64,000 bases of DNA from Halpernia humi (GCF_900108025.1 NZ_FNUS01000001.1:248001-312000), one strand, 5' to 3'; positions 36,734 to 47,631 are shown, numbered from the stretch's first letter. Program-made: numbers and translations. The notes: generated by a model not told the origin, from the letters alone.

Positions 36734-37317
36734 ATGGTTTTTAAAATTAAATATCATATTATCTCCGTTGTTATTTTATGTGCATTTTTCTCAAATGTCT
36801 ATTCCCAAAAAATTGAACCTTGGAGAAATGGCGAAACCGTTTTAAATGATAAAATTAAGAAATATAAATCAATAGATAGTCTTGATTATAATGATCCTAT
36901 AAATGCACTTTACAAAAGTAAAAATTTATATTTTGAAGTTAGTTTAACTGAAGGTGTGATTAATTTAAAAAATATCGAAAAGAAAATCTTTGGTAGTGGT
37001 GGCTTTTCAACATATAAATTTATAGATAAAAATAGTAAAAAAACCTTAAAAACTGAATATAATATTACAGAACATTTCTATGAAGATGAGAAAAAAAACA
37101 TTATAAAAACTCTGAAATTAAGAAGATAACTGTTTTTTTTGATGAAAATAATAATCCTGATTTAGTTAAATATTATCAAAATCAATATGATAATGAAAAT
37201 GTTATTTCAAGTGCGGTGTATTATTTAAATTTTCCAAAAAATCTTGATGACATTGAAAATTCAAGCACAAAATCTATATTTAAAGAAATTTTAGAAATAA
37301 TCAAAAATTTTGGATAA
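36734..37317 (+). pseudogene. Frameshifted gene for a small secreted protein
   Basis: The first frame encodes 131 residues starting with a signal peptide (about 1-24, ending NVYSQK) and stops at 37129. A second frame, open from 37090 to the TAA at 37315-37317, continues with EKKHYKNSEIKKITVFFDEN and onward for about 75 codons with the same Asn/Lys/Asp/Tyr-rich composition. Adding one A to the run of eight As at 37091-37098 joins the two into one protein of about 193 residues. This is either a true frameshift or a homopolymer sequencing error. I do not recognise the family. A bidirectional terminator follows at once, as expected for the longer version. Confidence 0.7.
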
Positions 37318-37353
37318 AATAAAACCATTTCATTTTTTGAAATGGTTTTATTT
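37317..37353. terminator. Bidirectional terminator between the frameshifted gene and icd
   Basis: Perfect stem AAAACCATTTCA / TGAAATGGTTTT with a five-T loop, flanked by A- and T-runs on both sides, so it can end transcription from both convergent genes. Confidence 0.85.
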
Positions 37354-37371
37354 AAATTATTTTTCTAATTT

Positions 37372-39591
<2,220 letters not shown>

Positions 39592-39614
39592 TTAATTTTT
39601 ATTTTGAAAGTCCA

Positions 39615-39622
39615 CAAAATTA
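39615..39622 (-). promoter_or_regulatory. Predicted -7 box (TAATTTTG) for icd
   Basis: Exact TAnnTTTG on the minus strand, 32 bases before the ATG at 39582; TTG words occur 12 and 24 bases upstream of the box. Confidence 0.5.
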
Positions 39623-39849
39623 ATGAATTTAGCGCAATTTTTAATTCAATATCAAAACTTTAGTAAAACTGAATTTTATTTGGTTTTTTGGACGAGTTTA
39701 ATATTTCGGCTTTGATTGGTAAAAAATGGAGTAATTTTGAAAATTAAGGACTAGAAAATTAAATCAAAAAATAGGATAAAATTTAATTTTTAAATAAATT
39801 TTAAGAATTATTTAACCTTTGCTAAACCTGCTTTACGTCTATTTTTCAC

Positions 39850-39857
39850 TAATTTTG
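39850..39857 (+). promoter_or_regulatory. Predicted -7 box (TAATTTTG) for tpx
   Basis: Exact TAnnTTTG, 25 bases before the tpx ATG; a CTG lies 19 bases upstream and a TTG 28 bases upstream. Confidence 0.5.
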
Positions 39858-39882
39858 AATTAATTAAAAAAAATAAATAGTT

Positions 39883-40380
39883 ATGGCAAATATTACATTG
39901 GGTGGAAACCCAATTCATTCAATCGGCGAACTTCCAGAAGTGGGTTCAGAAATGAAAGATTTCAAACTTACAGGTGCAGATTTGAATGAAAAAACGCTTT
40001 CAGATTTTGCAGGGAAACGCAAGATTTTAAACATTTTTCCAAGTATCGATACTGGCGTTTGCGCGGCTTCTGCAAGAGCATTCAACGTGAAAGCGGGCGA
40101 TTTGGAAAACACGGTTGTTATTAATATTTCTAAAGATTTGCCTTTTGCACTGAGCAGATTTTGCGCGGCAGAAGGTTTAGATCATGTAGAAAGTCTTTCA
40201 GATTTTAGAGGAAATTTTGGCGAAGATTACGGTGTAGAATTGGTAGATTCTCCCATGAAAGGTCTTTTGAGCCGTGCAGTAATTATAGCAGACGAAAATA
40301 ATAATGTCCTTTACACTGAGCAAGTGCCAGAAATTGCGCAAGAACCAAATTATGAAGCCGCTTTGACTGCGTTGAAGTAA
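39883..40380 (+). CDS. tpx: Thiol peroxidase (peroxiredoxin, Tpx type)
   Basis: Reduces hydrogen peroxide and small lipid hydroperoxides using thioredoxin. The 165-residue chain has the peroxidatic Cys60 in [14 protein letters not shown] and the resolving Cys94 in [12 protein letters not shown], the spacing of the atypical 2-Cys Tpx group. The start [20 protein letters not shown] is the usual family N-terminus. No signal peptide is seen. It is monocistronic and divergent from icd. With katG it gives the window two peroxide-removing systems. Confidence 0.97.
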   Translation: MANITLGGNPIHSIGELPEVGSEMKDFKLTGADLNEKTLSDFAGKRKILNIFPSIDTGVCAASARAFNVKAGDLENTVVINISKDLPFALSRFCAAEGLDHVESLSDFRGNFGEDYGVELVDSPMKGLLSRAVIIADENNNVLYTEQVPEIAQEPNYEAALTALK

Positions 40381-40655
40381 GCGGTATTTTTCTAAAATAA
40401 ATAAAGGAGAATTGCAAATTTTAAAATTTTTGTGATTCTTTTTTTTATTTAATGTCGTTCCTTCTTCTTATTTAAAAGTCAGATTCAAATAAATTTTTAT
40501 ATTTTTTTAGGTTGAAATTTGAGTTATAGAAATATATTACTTTAATAATCAACATTAATCTTAAACTCTAAAAATCTTTAAATAGAAAAAATTTTCTTTA
40601 TATAGATTTGTATTTTCAAGCGCTAGACAATTCTATATTTTGCAAAAAATAGTTT

Positions 40656-41117
40656 CTACTTTTTACGTTTCTTGTTTTTTTTCTTTTTTTCGGTGAGTTC
40701 ATCCACAAAATTTCGCATCGCGGATTTCTTCTTTATCTTCTTTTTAATTTTTGGAACAACTGTCGTTTTAATTTCAAAATATTGATGCAAATCTTCGGCT
40801 GACAGTAGATTTAAGTCGAATAATTTGCTAACTAGTGCTGTTGGTTTATTATCAAAATAATCATTTAAGAAATGCTCAAGTTTATAATTTTGATAATTTA
40901 CAAACGGAATGGCCACTGAATATTTAAAAATCCGGCCAATTTTTTCGATCGTTAAAAATTCTTTTTCTACTAAAATTTTCAGATAAGTTGAAACCGTGTT
41001 TGGATGCGGTTTTGGTTCTGGTAAGGCATCCATAACTTCGCGCATCAATGCAGAATCTAATTTCCATAGACATTGCATTATTTCTTCTTCAACAATTGTA
41101 AGATTGGTGATTTTCAT
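40656..41117 (-). CDS. BlaI/MecI/CopY-type transcriptional repressor with a basic tail
   Basis: A 153-residue winged-helix regulator. The N-terminal DNA-binding domain matches the family: LTIVEEEIMQCLWKL, then HPNTVSTYLKILVEKEFL (recognition helix) and GRIFKYS (wing). The dimerisation helices follow to about residue 120. The last 30 residues are strongly basic (KIKKKIKKKS and KKKKNKKRKK), unusual for a family normally near 120-125 residues. There is no blaR1-like sensor protease gene next to it; instead a PAP2-family gene lies 8 bases upstream in the same direction, so they are probably co-transcribed. Confidence 0.88.
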   Translation of the reverse strand: MKITNLTIVEEEIMQCLWKLDSALMREVMDALPEPKPHPNTVSTYLKILVEKEFLTIEKIGRIFKYSVAIPFVNYQNYKLEHFLNDYFDNKPTALVSKLFDLNLLSAEDLHQYFEIKTTVVPKIKKKIKKKSAMRNFVDELTEKKKKNKKRKK

Positions 41118-41125
41118 TAAAAAAA

Positions 41126-41707
41126 TTAATTAAAATATAGATAAAAAGCGGAAACAATTACTGCGATTATCCCGCCACTAAGAACTTCTTGCAAGGTATG
41201 TCTTTTTAATAAAATTCTCGTAATGCCGACCAAAATACTTATTAAAAACCAAACAATTCCCCAAACGAAATTTTCAGAAAAAAACAAGGCTGCCACGAAT
41301 ATATTTAAGGCTGTGTGCATCGAACTTTTAATCAATAAATTACTAATTTGCATCAATAAAATTAATATTAAAAGATAAAGTAGCACCAAATCCCAAGATT
41401 TATTTATAATATAATTAAACAATATATAGAAGGACAATGCAGCACTAATAAACAAATAAAGGGATTTTCTTTGCTTCCGGTCAGAAACATCACTGTCTGT
41501 ATATTTTCCGCTTTTTACACGGCTAAAAATCCAAATGCAAACCGGTAAAATAAGAAAGATAAAAAGCCGTAAAAATTTTATAGCACTTTGCGAAAAATTC
41601 TCATATTTATTTTCTTTGTAGACAAAAAATACAAGGAGTGAGAATAATGGATTGAAAATTTGGGAGAGAAATTTAGACCATTTTAATATGCGATTATTAA
41701 CTGTCAT
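41126..41707 (-). CDS. PAP2-superfamily membrane phosphatase-like protein
   Basis: A 193-residue integral membrane protein with about six hydrophobic helices. Motifs expected of membrane phosphatidic-acid phosphatases are visible in partly relaxed form: DVSDRKQR (motif 1 Lys/Arg), SSMHTA (motif 2, Ser-x-His), and TRILLKRHTLQEVLSGG (motif 3, Arg...His). It may dephosphorylate undecaprenyl pyrophosphate, lipid phosphates or a similar substrate. It is the first gene of a probable operon with the BlaI-type repressor, which may therefore control it. A TATTTTTG box lies 22 bases upstream. Confidence 0.82.
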   Translation of the reverse strand: MTVNNRILKWSKFLSQIFNPLFSLLVFFVYKENKYENFSQSAIKFLRLFIFLILPVCIWIFSRVKSGKYTDSDVSDRKQRKSLYLFISAALSFYILFNYIINKSWDLVLLYLLILILLMQISNLLIKSSMHTALNIFVAALFFSENFVWGIVWFLISILVGITRILLKRHTLQEVLSGGIIAVIVSAFYLYFN

Positions 41708-41729
41708 AAAATTTTCAAAATGATTTTTT

Positions 41730-41737
41730 CAAAAATA
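41730..41737 (-). promoter_or_regulatory. Predicted -7 box (TATTTTTG) for the PAP2-blaI pair
   Basis: Exact TAnnTTTG on the minus strand, 22 bases before the ATG at 41707. Confidence 0.5.
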
Positions 41738-41804
41738 TGATAAAAATCTGAATAGAAAAAAATTAATTAGTTGGCTTTGCTGCTAAAAAGAGAAAGTTTT
41801 TTAT

Positions 41805-41812
41805 TATTTTTG
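41805..41812 (+). promoter_or_regulatory. Predicted -7 box (TATTTTTG) for pdhA
   Basis: Exact TAnnTTTG followed by C, 19 bases before the ATG; a TTG lies at 41777-41779, 25 bases upstream of the box. Confidence 0.55.
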
Positions 41813-41831
41813 CTGAATATTCCAAGTTTAT

Positions 41832-42833
41832 ATGAAAGAATTTTCGAAAGAAGTTTACCTTAAATGGTACGAAGAAATGACGATGTGGAGAAGGTTTGAA
41901 GACAAATGCCGCTCTCTTTATTTGAAACAAAAAATCCGTGGATTTTTACATTTATATAACGGTCAGGAAGCGATTCCGGCGGGTTTTACACACGCAATGG
42001 ATTTGTCTAAAGATAGTATGATTACGGCTTACAGATGCCACATCCATCCAATGGCAATGGGCGTGGATCCAAAAAGAATAATGGCGGAATTGTGCGGAAA
42101 AGCAACCGGAACTTCTGGTGGAATGGGCGGTTCTATGCATATTTTTAGCAGAGAACACCGCTTTTATGGCGGCCACGGTATTGTAGGCGGCCAAATTCCT
42201 TTGGGAGCGGGGATTGCTTTTGCAGATAAATATTTTGAAACTGGCGGTGTAAATATCTGCTTTTTTGGTGATGGCGCGTCCCGACAAGGTTCTTTGCACG
42301 AAACTTTTAATATGGCAATGAACTGGAAATTACCAGTTGTTTTTGTGGTTGAAAATAACCAATATGCAATGGGAACTTCTGTAAATAGAACAGCGAATCA
42401 TGAAGATATTTACAAATTAGGTTTGGGCTACGAAATGCCTTGTCTTCCTGTGGATGCAATGGATCCGGAAAAAGTAGCAGAAGCCGCGTACGAAGCCATT
42501 GAAAGAGCAAGAAGAGGCGACGGTCCTACTTTTATTGAAGCCAGAACTTACCGCTACCGTGGACATTCAATGTCTGATGCTGAGCCATATCGAACCAAAG
42601 AAGAAGTGGCAATGCATAAAAATGATGATCCAATAGAATTGGTTAAACAAAGAATTTTGGAGAATAATTGGGCGAGCCAAGAAGAATTAGACGGAATTGA
42701 AAATAAATCTCGAGATTTTGTAGATGAATGTGTAGAATTTATGGAAAATTCTCCTTATCCAACTCCAGATAAAGTTTACGAGTACGTTTATTCGCAAGAA
42801 AATTATCCTTTTGTAGATCAATTAGAAAATTAA
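41832..42833 (+). CDS. pdhA: Pyruvate dehydrogenase E1 component, alpha subunit
   Basis: Thiamine-diphosphate-dependent subunit that decarboxylates pyruvate and transfers the acetyl group to lipoyl-E2. The TPP/Mg motif starts at GDGASRQGSLHETFNMAMNW and ends at VVENN. Phosphorylation-loop region RYRGHSMSDAEPYR and the N-terminal YLKQKIRGFLHLYNGQEAIP are typical. Length 333 is normal for a separate alpha chain. The E1 beta gene is not in this window; the next gene is the E2 gene, 77 bases away. This alpha-E2 pairing without beta is a plausible arrangement in the group. Confidence 0.95.
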   Translation: MKEFSKEVYLKWYEEMTMWRRFEDKCRSLYLKQKIRGFLHLYNGQEAIPAGFTHAMDLSKDSMITAYRCHIHPMAMGVDPKRIMAELCGKATGTSGGMGGSMHIFSREHRFYGGHGIVGGQIPLGAGIAFADKYFETGGVNICFFGDGASRQGSLHETFNMAMNWKLPVVFVVENNQYAMGTSVNRTANHEDIYKLGLGYEMPCLPVDAMDPEKVAEAAYEAIERARRGDGPTFIEARTYRYRGHSMSDAEPYRTKEEVAMHKNDDPIELVKQRILENNWASQEELDGIENKSRDFVDECVEFMENSPYPTPDKVYEYVYSQENYPFVDQLEN

Positions 42834-42910
42834 AATAAATTTGAAATTGTGGTTAATGGTTTTTTCTAAATCAATCATCAATAATCACTTATCATTCATT
42901 AAAAAATATT

Positions 42911-44536
42911 ATGGCTGAAGTAATTACAATGCCTCGACTGTCAGATACAATGTCTGAAGGGAAAGTGGCGAAATGGCATAAAAATGTAGGAGATTCTGTA
43001 AAAGAAGGCGATATTTTAGCCGAAATAGAAACCGATAAAGCCGTTCAGGATTTTGAATCTGAATATGATGGAACGCTTTTATACATTGGCGTTGAAGAAA
43101 ATTCTGCAGCACCAGTAGATTCTGTTTTAGCAATTATTGGTAAAGAAGGCGAAGATATTTCCGCTTTAATTGGCGGTGCAACTTCTGAAAAATCTAACGA
43201 AAAAGAAAATACAGAAACTTCTAGTGAAGTTTCAGAAGAAAAATCGGTGCAAACTACTGAAGTACCAGCAGGCGTGGAAGTAATTAATATGCCTCGACTT
43301 TCTGATACCATGACTGAAGGAAAAGTTGCAAAATGGCACAAAAATGTTGGTGATAAAGTAAAAGAAGGCGACATTATCGCAGAAATTGAAACCGATAAAG
43401 CGGTGCAAGATTTTGAATCTGAATTTGACGGAACGCTTTTATATAGAAGCGTTGAAGAAAATGAAGGCGCACCAGTTGATACGGTTTTAGCGATTATTGG
43501 ACCAGAAGGAACTGATGTTTCTGGAATAATTTCGGGCGGTTCTGCGCCAAAAATGAATGCTGAAAAACCAAAAGAAACTTCTGAAAATAAATCTGTAGAA
43601 TCAAAAGTTGTTGCTGCTGAACAAACATCGCATCAAAATTCTACAGATCGAATTGCAATCTCTCCTTTAGCCAAAAAAATGGCGGAAGACAAAGGGATTG
43701 ATATTCATTCTATAAAAGGAAGCGGCGACAACGGAAGAATCGTAAAAGCAGACATTGAAAATTACAAACCAACGGCTGTAATGGCGAGCGAAACGAAGCA
43801 AGTTGCCAGCGAAACGAAGCAATCTGTAGTTGCAATGCCAACAAATTTTGTAGCGGGAGAAACCACAGAAACGCCAAATTCTCAAGTGCGAAATATTATT
43901 GCAAAACGCTTGTCTGAAAGTAAATTTACGGCGCCGCATTATTATTTAATGGTGGAAATAAATATGGATAAAGCCATTGAAGCGCGAAAAGAGATTAATG
44001 CTTTGCCAGATACAAAAGTTTCCTTTAATGATATGGTTATTAAAGCAACGGCAATGGCACTTAGGAAACATCCACAAGTAAATTCTACTTGGAAAGCAGA
44101 TAAAATTATCCATCACGGCGATATCAATGTTGGTGTTGCAGTGGCAATTCCCGACGGTTTGGTGGTTCCTGTGTTGAAAAATACAGATTTTATGAATTAC
44201 ACGCAGATTTCTGCGGCAGTAAAAGATATGGCGGGAAGAGCAAAATCTAAAGGTTTGAAAGCCAATGAAATGGAGGGTTCTACTTTTTCAGTTTCAAATC
44301 TTGGAATGTTTGGTATTGAAACATTTACTTCGATTATAAACCAACCAAATTCAGCGATTTTATCCGTTGGTGCAATTGTAGAAAAACCAATTGTGAAAAA
44401 CGGACAAATTGTGGTAGGAAATACCATGAAATTATCGCTTGCCTGCGACCATAGAGTAGTAGATGGTGCAACTGGCGCACAATTTCTACAAACTTTAAGA
44501 ACTTATTTAGAAAGCCCTTTGAGTTTGTTGTTGTAA
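42911..44536 (+). CDS. pdhC: Pyruvate dehydrogenase E2, dihydrolipoamide acetyltransferase
   Basis: Core acetyltransferase of the pyruvate dehydrogenase complex. Two lipoyl domains are visible at about 2-77 and 122-197, each with the lipoylated Lys in EIETDKAVQDFES. A peripheral subunit-binding domain lies near 248-283 (AISPLAKKMAEDKGIDIHSI and SGDNGRIVKADIENY). The catalytic domain runs from about 318 to 541 and ends with DHRVVDGATGAQFL, where His and Asp are the active-site pair. The linker at 292-305 contains a 7-residue tandem (ASETKQV/ASETKQS) coded by a 21-bp DNA repeat. A strong terminator follows. Confidence 0.97.
   Translation: MAEVITMPRLSDTMSEGKVAKWHKNVGDSVKEGDILAEIETDKAVQDFESEYDGTLLYIGVEENSAAPVDSVLAIIGKEGEDISALIGGATSEKSNEKENTETSSEVSEEKSVQTTEVPAGVEVINMPRLSDTMTEGKVAKWHKNVGDKVKEGDIIAEIETDKAVQDFESEFDGTLLYRSVEENEGAPVDTVLAIIGPEGTDVSGIISGGSAPKMNAEKPKETSENKSVESKVVAAEQTSHQNSTDRIAISPLAKKMAEDKGIDIHSIKGSGDNGRIVKADIENYKPTAVMASETKQVASETKQSVVAMPTNFVAGETTETPNSQVRNIIAKRLSESKFTAPHYYLMVEINMDKAIEARKEINALPDTKVSFNDMVIKATAMALRKHPQVNSTWKADKIIHHGDINVGVAVAIPDGLVVPVLKNTDFMNYTQISAAVKDMAGRAKSKGLKANEMEGSTFSVSNLGMFGIETFTSIINQPNSAILSVGAIVEKPIVKNGQIVVGNTMKLSLACDHRVVDGATGAQFLQTLRTYLESPLSLLL
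43784..43825 (+). repeat. 21-bp tandem repeat inside pdhC
   Basis: Two 21-base units differ at few positions; each contains AGCGAAACGAAGCAA. They encode ASETKQV and ASETKQS in the flexible linker. The word GCGAGCGAAACGAAGCAATC resembles a widespread intergenic repeat remembered from many bacteria, so this may be an in-frame insertion. Confidence 0.75.
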
Positions 44537-44558
44537 GATAATTTATATTTAAAATAAT

Positions 44559-44594
44559 AAAAGTCCTCTCAAATTTATATTTGAGAGGACTTTT
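44559..44594 (+). terminator. Strong terminator of pdhC
   Basis: Perfect 16-bp stem (AAAAGTCCTCTCAAAT and its complement) with a four-base loop and following T-rich tract. Confidence 0.85.
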
Positions 44595-44801
44595 ATTTTT
44601 AATTTAAAGCTGAAGATGTATTTTCAGAAAATTGAATTAAACACAAAAATATTTCATAAAATCCATTTTTTTAAATTACAATTTTAGTTAAAAAAATCTG
44701 TTTTCATTAGAAAATGTGTAAGGTTTTAATTTAAAATTGATAAAAAAATATAAAAAACCAACTTTGTAACATTAGTTACCAAATATTCATATTAGTAGTA
44801 A

Positions 44802-44809
44802 TAGGTTTG
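44802..44809 (+). promoter_or_regulatory. Predicted -7 box (TAGGTTTG) for the DUF2202 gene
   Basis: Exact TAnnTTTG, 36 bases before the ATG at 44846. No clear -33 TTG. Confidence 0.45.
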
Positions 44810-44845
44810 CAGAACAAATATTTGTTTAACCTTAATTAATTTAAT

Positions 44846-45430
44846 ATGAAAAACTTTGTAATACTTATGATCGTCGGAGTATCATTCCTTACGTCTTGTA
44901 AAACCGATGATGAGGTCGTACTTTTAAGCGACCAAGAAAAATCAGATCTACTTTTTTTAAGAGAAGAAGAAAAATTGGCTAGAGATGTTTATATTTTTTC
45001 TTACAATAAATATAACCAAAGCATATTTTCTAATATTGCTGACAGCGAGCAATCACATACGAACAGTGTTTTAAATTTGATAAACAAGTATAACCTTAGC
45101 GATCCTGTTGCTGATAATGCTATTGGTGTATTTTCTAATAGTGAATTACAAACACTTTATAATCAATTAATTGCTATATCTGATTCTTCGCTTAATAAAG
45201 CATTAGAAGTAGGTGCTAATATTGAAGATTTAGATATAAACGATATAAATAGATTAATAAGTCATACTTCAAATAGTGATCTGCAAAGTGTTTACAGTAA
45301 TTTAACTTGCGGATCAAAAAATCACATGAGGAGTTTTGTAGGGCAATTGGGTTTATACACGCCTATTTACATAAGCCAATCGGAGTATGATTCTATTATC
45401 AATTCTCCAAATGAGCAATGCGGTAAATAA
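44846..45430 (+). CDS. DUF2202 putative lipoprotein
   Basis: A 194-residue exported protein. The signal peptide ends in a canonical lipobox, FLTSC (Cys18), so it is likely membrane-anchored. The mature part matches the DUF2202 pattern as I recall it: LLFLREEEKLARDVYIFSYN, then NIADSEQSHTNSVLNLINKY and a C-terminal CGSKNHMRSFVGQL. The spaced Glu and His residues (EEEKLARD, SEQSH, KNHMRSF) are those of a four-helix ferritin-like bundle, suggesting metal binding. Function is not established. It is flanked by its own promoter box and a strong terminator. Confidence 0.85.
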   Translation: MKNFVILMIVGVSFLTSCKTDDEVVLLSDQEKSDLLFLREEEKLARDVYIFSYNKYNQSIFSNIADSEQSHTNSVLNLINKYNLSDPVADNAIGVFSNSELQTLYNQLIAISDSSLNKALEVGANIEDLDINDINRLISHTSNSDLQSVYSNLTCGSKNHMRSFVGQLGLYTPIYISQSEYDSIINSPNEQCGK

Positions 45431-45456
45431 GAAACAAAAGTTATTTAAAAACATTT

Positions 45457-45490
45457 AAAATCCTCCCAAATTTATTTTTGGGAGGATTTT
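45457..45490 (+). terminator. Terminator of the DUF2202 gene
   Basis: Stem AAAATCCTCCCAAA / TTTGGGAGGATTTT with a six-base loop and T-rich end. The stem resembles that after pdhC (TCCTC...GAGGA). Confidence 0.85.
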
Positions 45491-45526
45491 TACTTTAAAT
45501 TATCACTTAATTTAAAATCAAATCCC

Positions 45527-45534
45527 TATTTTTG
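45527..45534 (+). promoter_or_regulatory. Predicted -7 box (TATTTTTG) for lolD
   Basis: Exact TAnnTTTG ending 5 bases before the lolD ATG, which implies an essentially leaderless transcript. No -33 TTG is visible at the usual distance. Confidence 0.5.
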
Positions 45535-45539
45535 ACCTT

Positions 45540-46208
45540 ATGATAAAAGCAAAAAATATCCACAAATCTTATGGCAATTTAGAAGTCTTAAAAGGCGTAG
45601 AAGTTCACATAAAAGAAGGTGAAGTTATTTCCATTGTAGGCGAATCTGGCGCAGGAAAATCGACGCTTTTGCAGATTTTAGGTACCTTAGATTCACCTTC
45701 AAATGCTAAAAAATATGGCACAGAAATTACCATCGCAGGAGAATCTTTTATTAATATGAACGATAGGCAATTATCAAAATTCAGAAATGAAAAAATTGGA
45801 TTTGTCTTTCAGTTTCACCAATTATTGCCAGAATTCACGGCTTTAGAAAATGTTTTGCTACCGACCAGAATTTCGGGTAAAAACGAAAAAGAATCTTTAG
45901 ATAAAGCATTTGCATTATTTGATGATTTACGATTAACAGACCGTTTGCACCACAAACCAAACGAACTTTCTGGTGGTGAAGCCCAAAGAGTTGCCGTTGC
46001 AAGAGCCTTGATAAATTCCCCAAAAATAATTTTTGCCGATGAACCTTCTGGAAATTTAGATTCAAAAAATGCAGATGATTTGCACCAGTTATTTTTTGAT
46101 TTGCGAGACAAATACAACCAAACTTTCGTGATTGTTACCCACAACCAAAAACTAGCCGAAATTACAGACAGAAAGTTGATTATGAAAGATGGTTTGATTG
46201 TGAATTAA
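45540..46208 (+). CDS. lolD: ABC transporter ATP-binding protein, LolD-like
   Basis: ATPase of the MacB/LolD family, which powers release of lipoproteins from the inner membrane or related extraction from the membrane. Walker [10 protein letters not shown] is at 34-42, the signature [15 protein letters not shown] starts at 143, and Walker [13 protein letters not shown] follows. The insertion and spacing of the [13 protein letters not shown]-loop are typical of LolD rather than importers. The usual permease partner (LolC/E) is not adjacent, so the exact subfamily is inferred from sequence only. Length 222 is normal. Confidence 0.88.
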   Translation: MIKAKNIHKSYGNLEVLKGVEVHIKEGEVISIVGESGAGKSTLLQILGTLDSPSNAKKYGTEITIAGESFINMNDRQLSKFRNEKIGFVFQFHQLLPEFTALENVLLPTRISGKNEKESLDKAFALFDDLRLTDRLHHKPNELSGGEAQRVAVARALINSPKIIFADEPSGNLDSKNADDLHQLFFDLRDKYNQTFVIVTHNQKLAEITDRKLIMKDGLIVN

Positions 46209-46268
46209 ATTTAATAGACAAAAGACGGATAGATAATAGATTAAAATCTTAAATATGATAATATAAAT

Positions 46269-46880
46269 ATGAAAATTTTCCTAATTTCTTTTTTGATTTT
46301 ATTAAATTTTTGTGATCAGAAATCACAAAATAATTTTTCTTTTAGGGAAAAGAAAGAAGTTGCAATTCAGGAAATTAATAAAATTCCAAAAGAGAAAATT
46401 TCAGAAATGAAAAATTTTTTAAAAAATAAAAAGTACAATAAAGATTTGGTGATTTTTATAAATTTTAAAATTAATTCGGGTAAAAATAGATTTTTTTTAT
46501 ATGATTTAAAAGGCGATAAAATTTTAGAAGCTGGATTGGTCGCCCATGGAAGTGGTTCAGAAGTTGCGGGAAAAAGTGAATTGCAGTTTAGCAATATTGA
46601 AAATTCTTACCAATCTTCTTTGGGAAAATATGCTATTCAAAATAGTTACAATGGCACTTTTGGAAAAGCTTATAGATTGAAGGGTTTAGAAAAAAGTAAT
46701 TCTAATGCCATGAAACGCAGTATAGTTTTGCACTCATATTCTTCTGTTCCAGATGCTGAATTGGAAACGCCGATTGTTAGAAGTTTAGGTTGTCCAATGT
46801 TGTCGCCTAATTTTTTTAAGACGATTTCAAAATATTTAGACCAATCTAAAAAGCCGATTATTATCGATGCATATTATTAA
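46269..46880 (+). CDS. YkuD_2-type L,D-transpeptidase-like protein
   Basis: A 203-residue exported protein with an N-terminal hydrophobic segment (about 1-14) ahead of LNFCDQ; the Cys is a weak lipobox at best. The catalytic domain (about 60-200) matches the murein L,D-transpeptidase family YkuD_2: LYDLKGDKILEAGLVAHGSG, SLGKYAIQNSYNGTFGKAYR, SIVLHSYSS with His155, and RSLGCPMLSP with the probable nucleophile Cys175. These enzymes cross-link or anchor to peptidoglycan in the periplasm; activity is inferred. It lies between lolD and radC. Confidence 0.85.
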   Translation: MKIFLISFLILLNFCDQKSQNNFSFREKKEVAIQEINKIPKEKISEMKNFLKNKKYNKDLVIFINFKINSGKNRFFLYDLKGDKILEAGLVAHGSGSEVAGKSELQFSNIENSYQSSLGKYAIQNSYNGTFGKAYRLKGLEKSNSNAMKRSIVLHSYSSVPDAELETPIVRSLGCPMLSPNFFKTISKYLDQSKKPIIIDAYY

Positions 46881-46953
46881 AGTAAAAAGTGACTATCTTT
46901 TTTACTTTTATATAATCATTAATAAATTATCAGTTATCATTTAAACTAAAAAT

Positions 46954-47631
46954 ATGTCCATTAAATTTCTTGCTGAAGACGATAGGCCAAGAGAAAAATT
47001 TCTCCTGAAAGGCAAAAGTGCGCTTTCAGATTCAGAATTATTGGCCATCATTATGAGCAGCGGAAGTCGCGAGGAATCTGCCGTGGAATTGGCGCGGAGA
47101 ATTTTAGAAACAGTAGGGAATAATTGGCATAATTTGAGTTTATTAAATATTCAAGGTTTAATGAAATTTAAAGGAATTGGCGAGGCAAAAGCCATTTCAA
47201 TTTGCGCCGCATTAGAAATCGGGCGTAGAAAAGCAGCGCAAGACGTACCAGAAAAACTAGAAATTTCTAATAGCAATGATGCTTTTAAAGTTTTTCATCC
47301 GCATTTAGCAGATCTTTTAAAGGAAGAATTTTGGATTATTTTTCTTAATCAAAGAAATAAAATTTTAGGAAAATCGCAATTATCAACAGGCGGAATTAAT
47401 TTTTCTTTGGTAGATTTACGCATTCTTTTTAAGCAAGCGTTAGAATATTCTTGCTCTTCCATTATGATTGCGCACAACCATCCTTCCGGAAATTTAAAAC
47501 CGTCTGACGCAGACATGAAAATAACGAAGCAAATTTCGGAGGCCGGAAAAATTCTAAATATTCAATTATTAGATCATTTAATTATTACACAAAGCAACTA
47601 TTTTAGTTTTGCAGATGAAAATTTATTATGA
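46954..47631 (+). CDS. radC: RadC family JAMM-domain protein
   Basis: A 225-residue RadC protein, historically tied to DNA repair though the biochemical role is unsettled. Residues 55-85 hold a helix-hairpin-helix (GLMKFKGIGEAKAISICAAL), and the JAB/MPN metalloprotease-like motif HNHPSGNLKPSDAD is complete at 174-187, with two His and an Asp for zinc. Genomic (not phage or plasmid) context and normal length point to the housekeeping copy. Its stop overlaps the ATG of the next gene by four bases (ATGA), a sign of translational coupling. Confidence 0.95.
   Translation: MSIKFLAEDDRPREKFLLKGKSALSDSELLAIIMSSGSREESAVELARRILETVGNNWHNLSLLNIQGLMKFKGIGEAKAISICAALEIGRRKAAQDVPEKLEISNSNDAFKVFHPHLADLLKEEFWIIFLNQRNKILGKSQLSTGGINFSLVDLRILFKQALEYSCSSIMIAHNHPSGNLKPSDADMKITKQISEAGKILNIQLLDHLIITQSNYFSFADENLL

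Larger units (their letters stand above)
44537..44845. other. Intergenic stretch after pdhC (309 bp)
   Basis: Contains the pdhC terminator, then about 200 bases of very AT-rich sequence with no visible gene, then the predicted promoter of the DUF2202 lipoprotein gene. Confidence 0.5.

Noticed and set aside
41832-44536. A complete pyruvate dehydrogenase operon
   Set aside because: Only E1 alpha and E2 are present; E1 beta and E3 are not in the window, so completeness cannot be claimed.
45540-46880. lolD and the L,D-transpeptidase as an envelope stress operon
   Set aside because: The genes are 60 bases apart and share a direction, but nothing else supports joint regulation, and LolC/E is missing.
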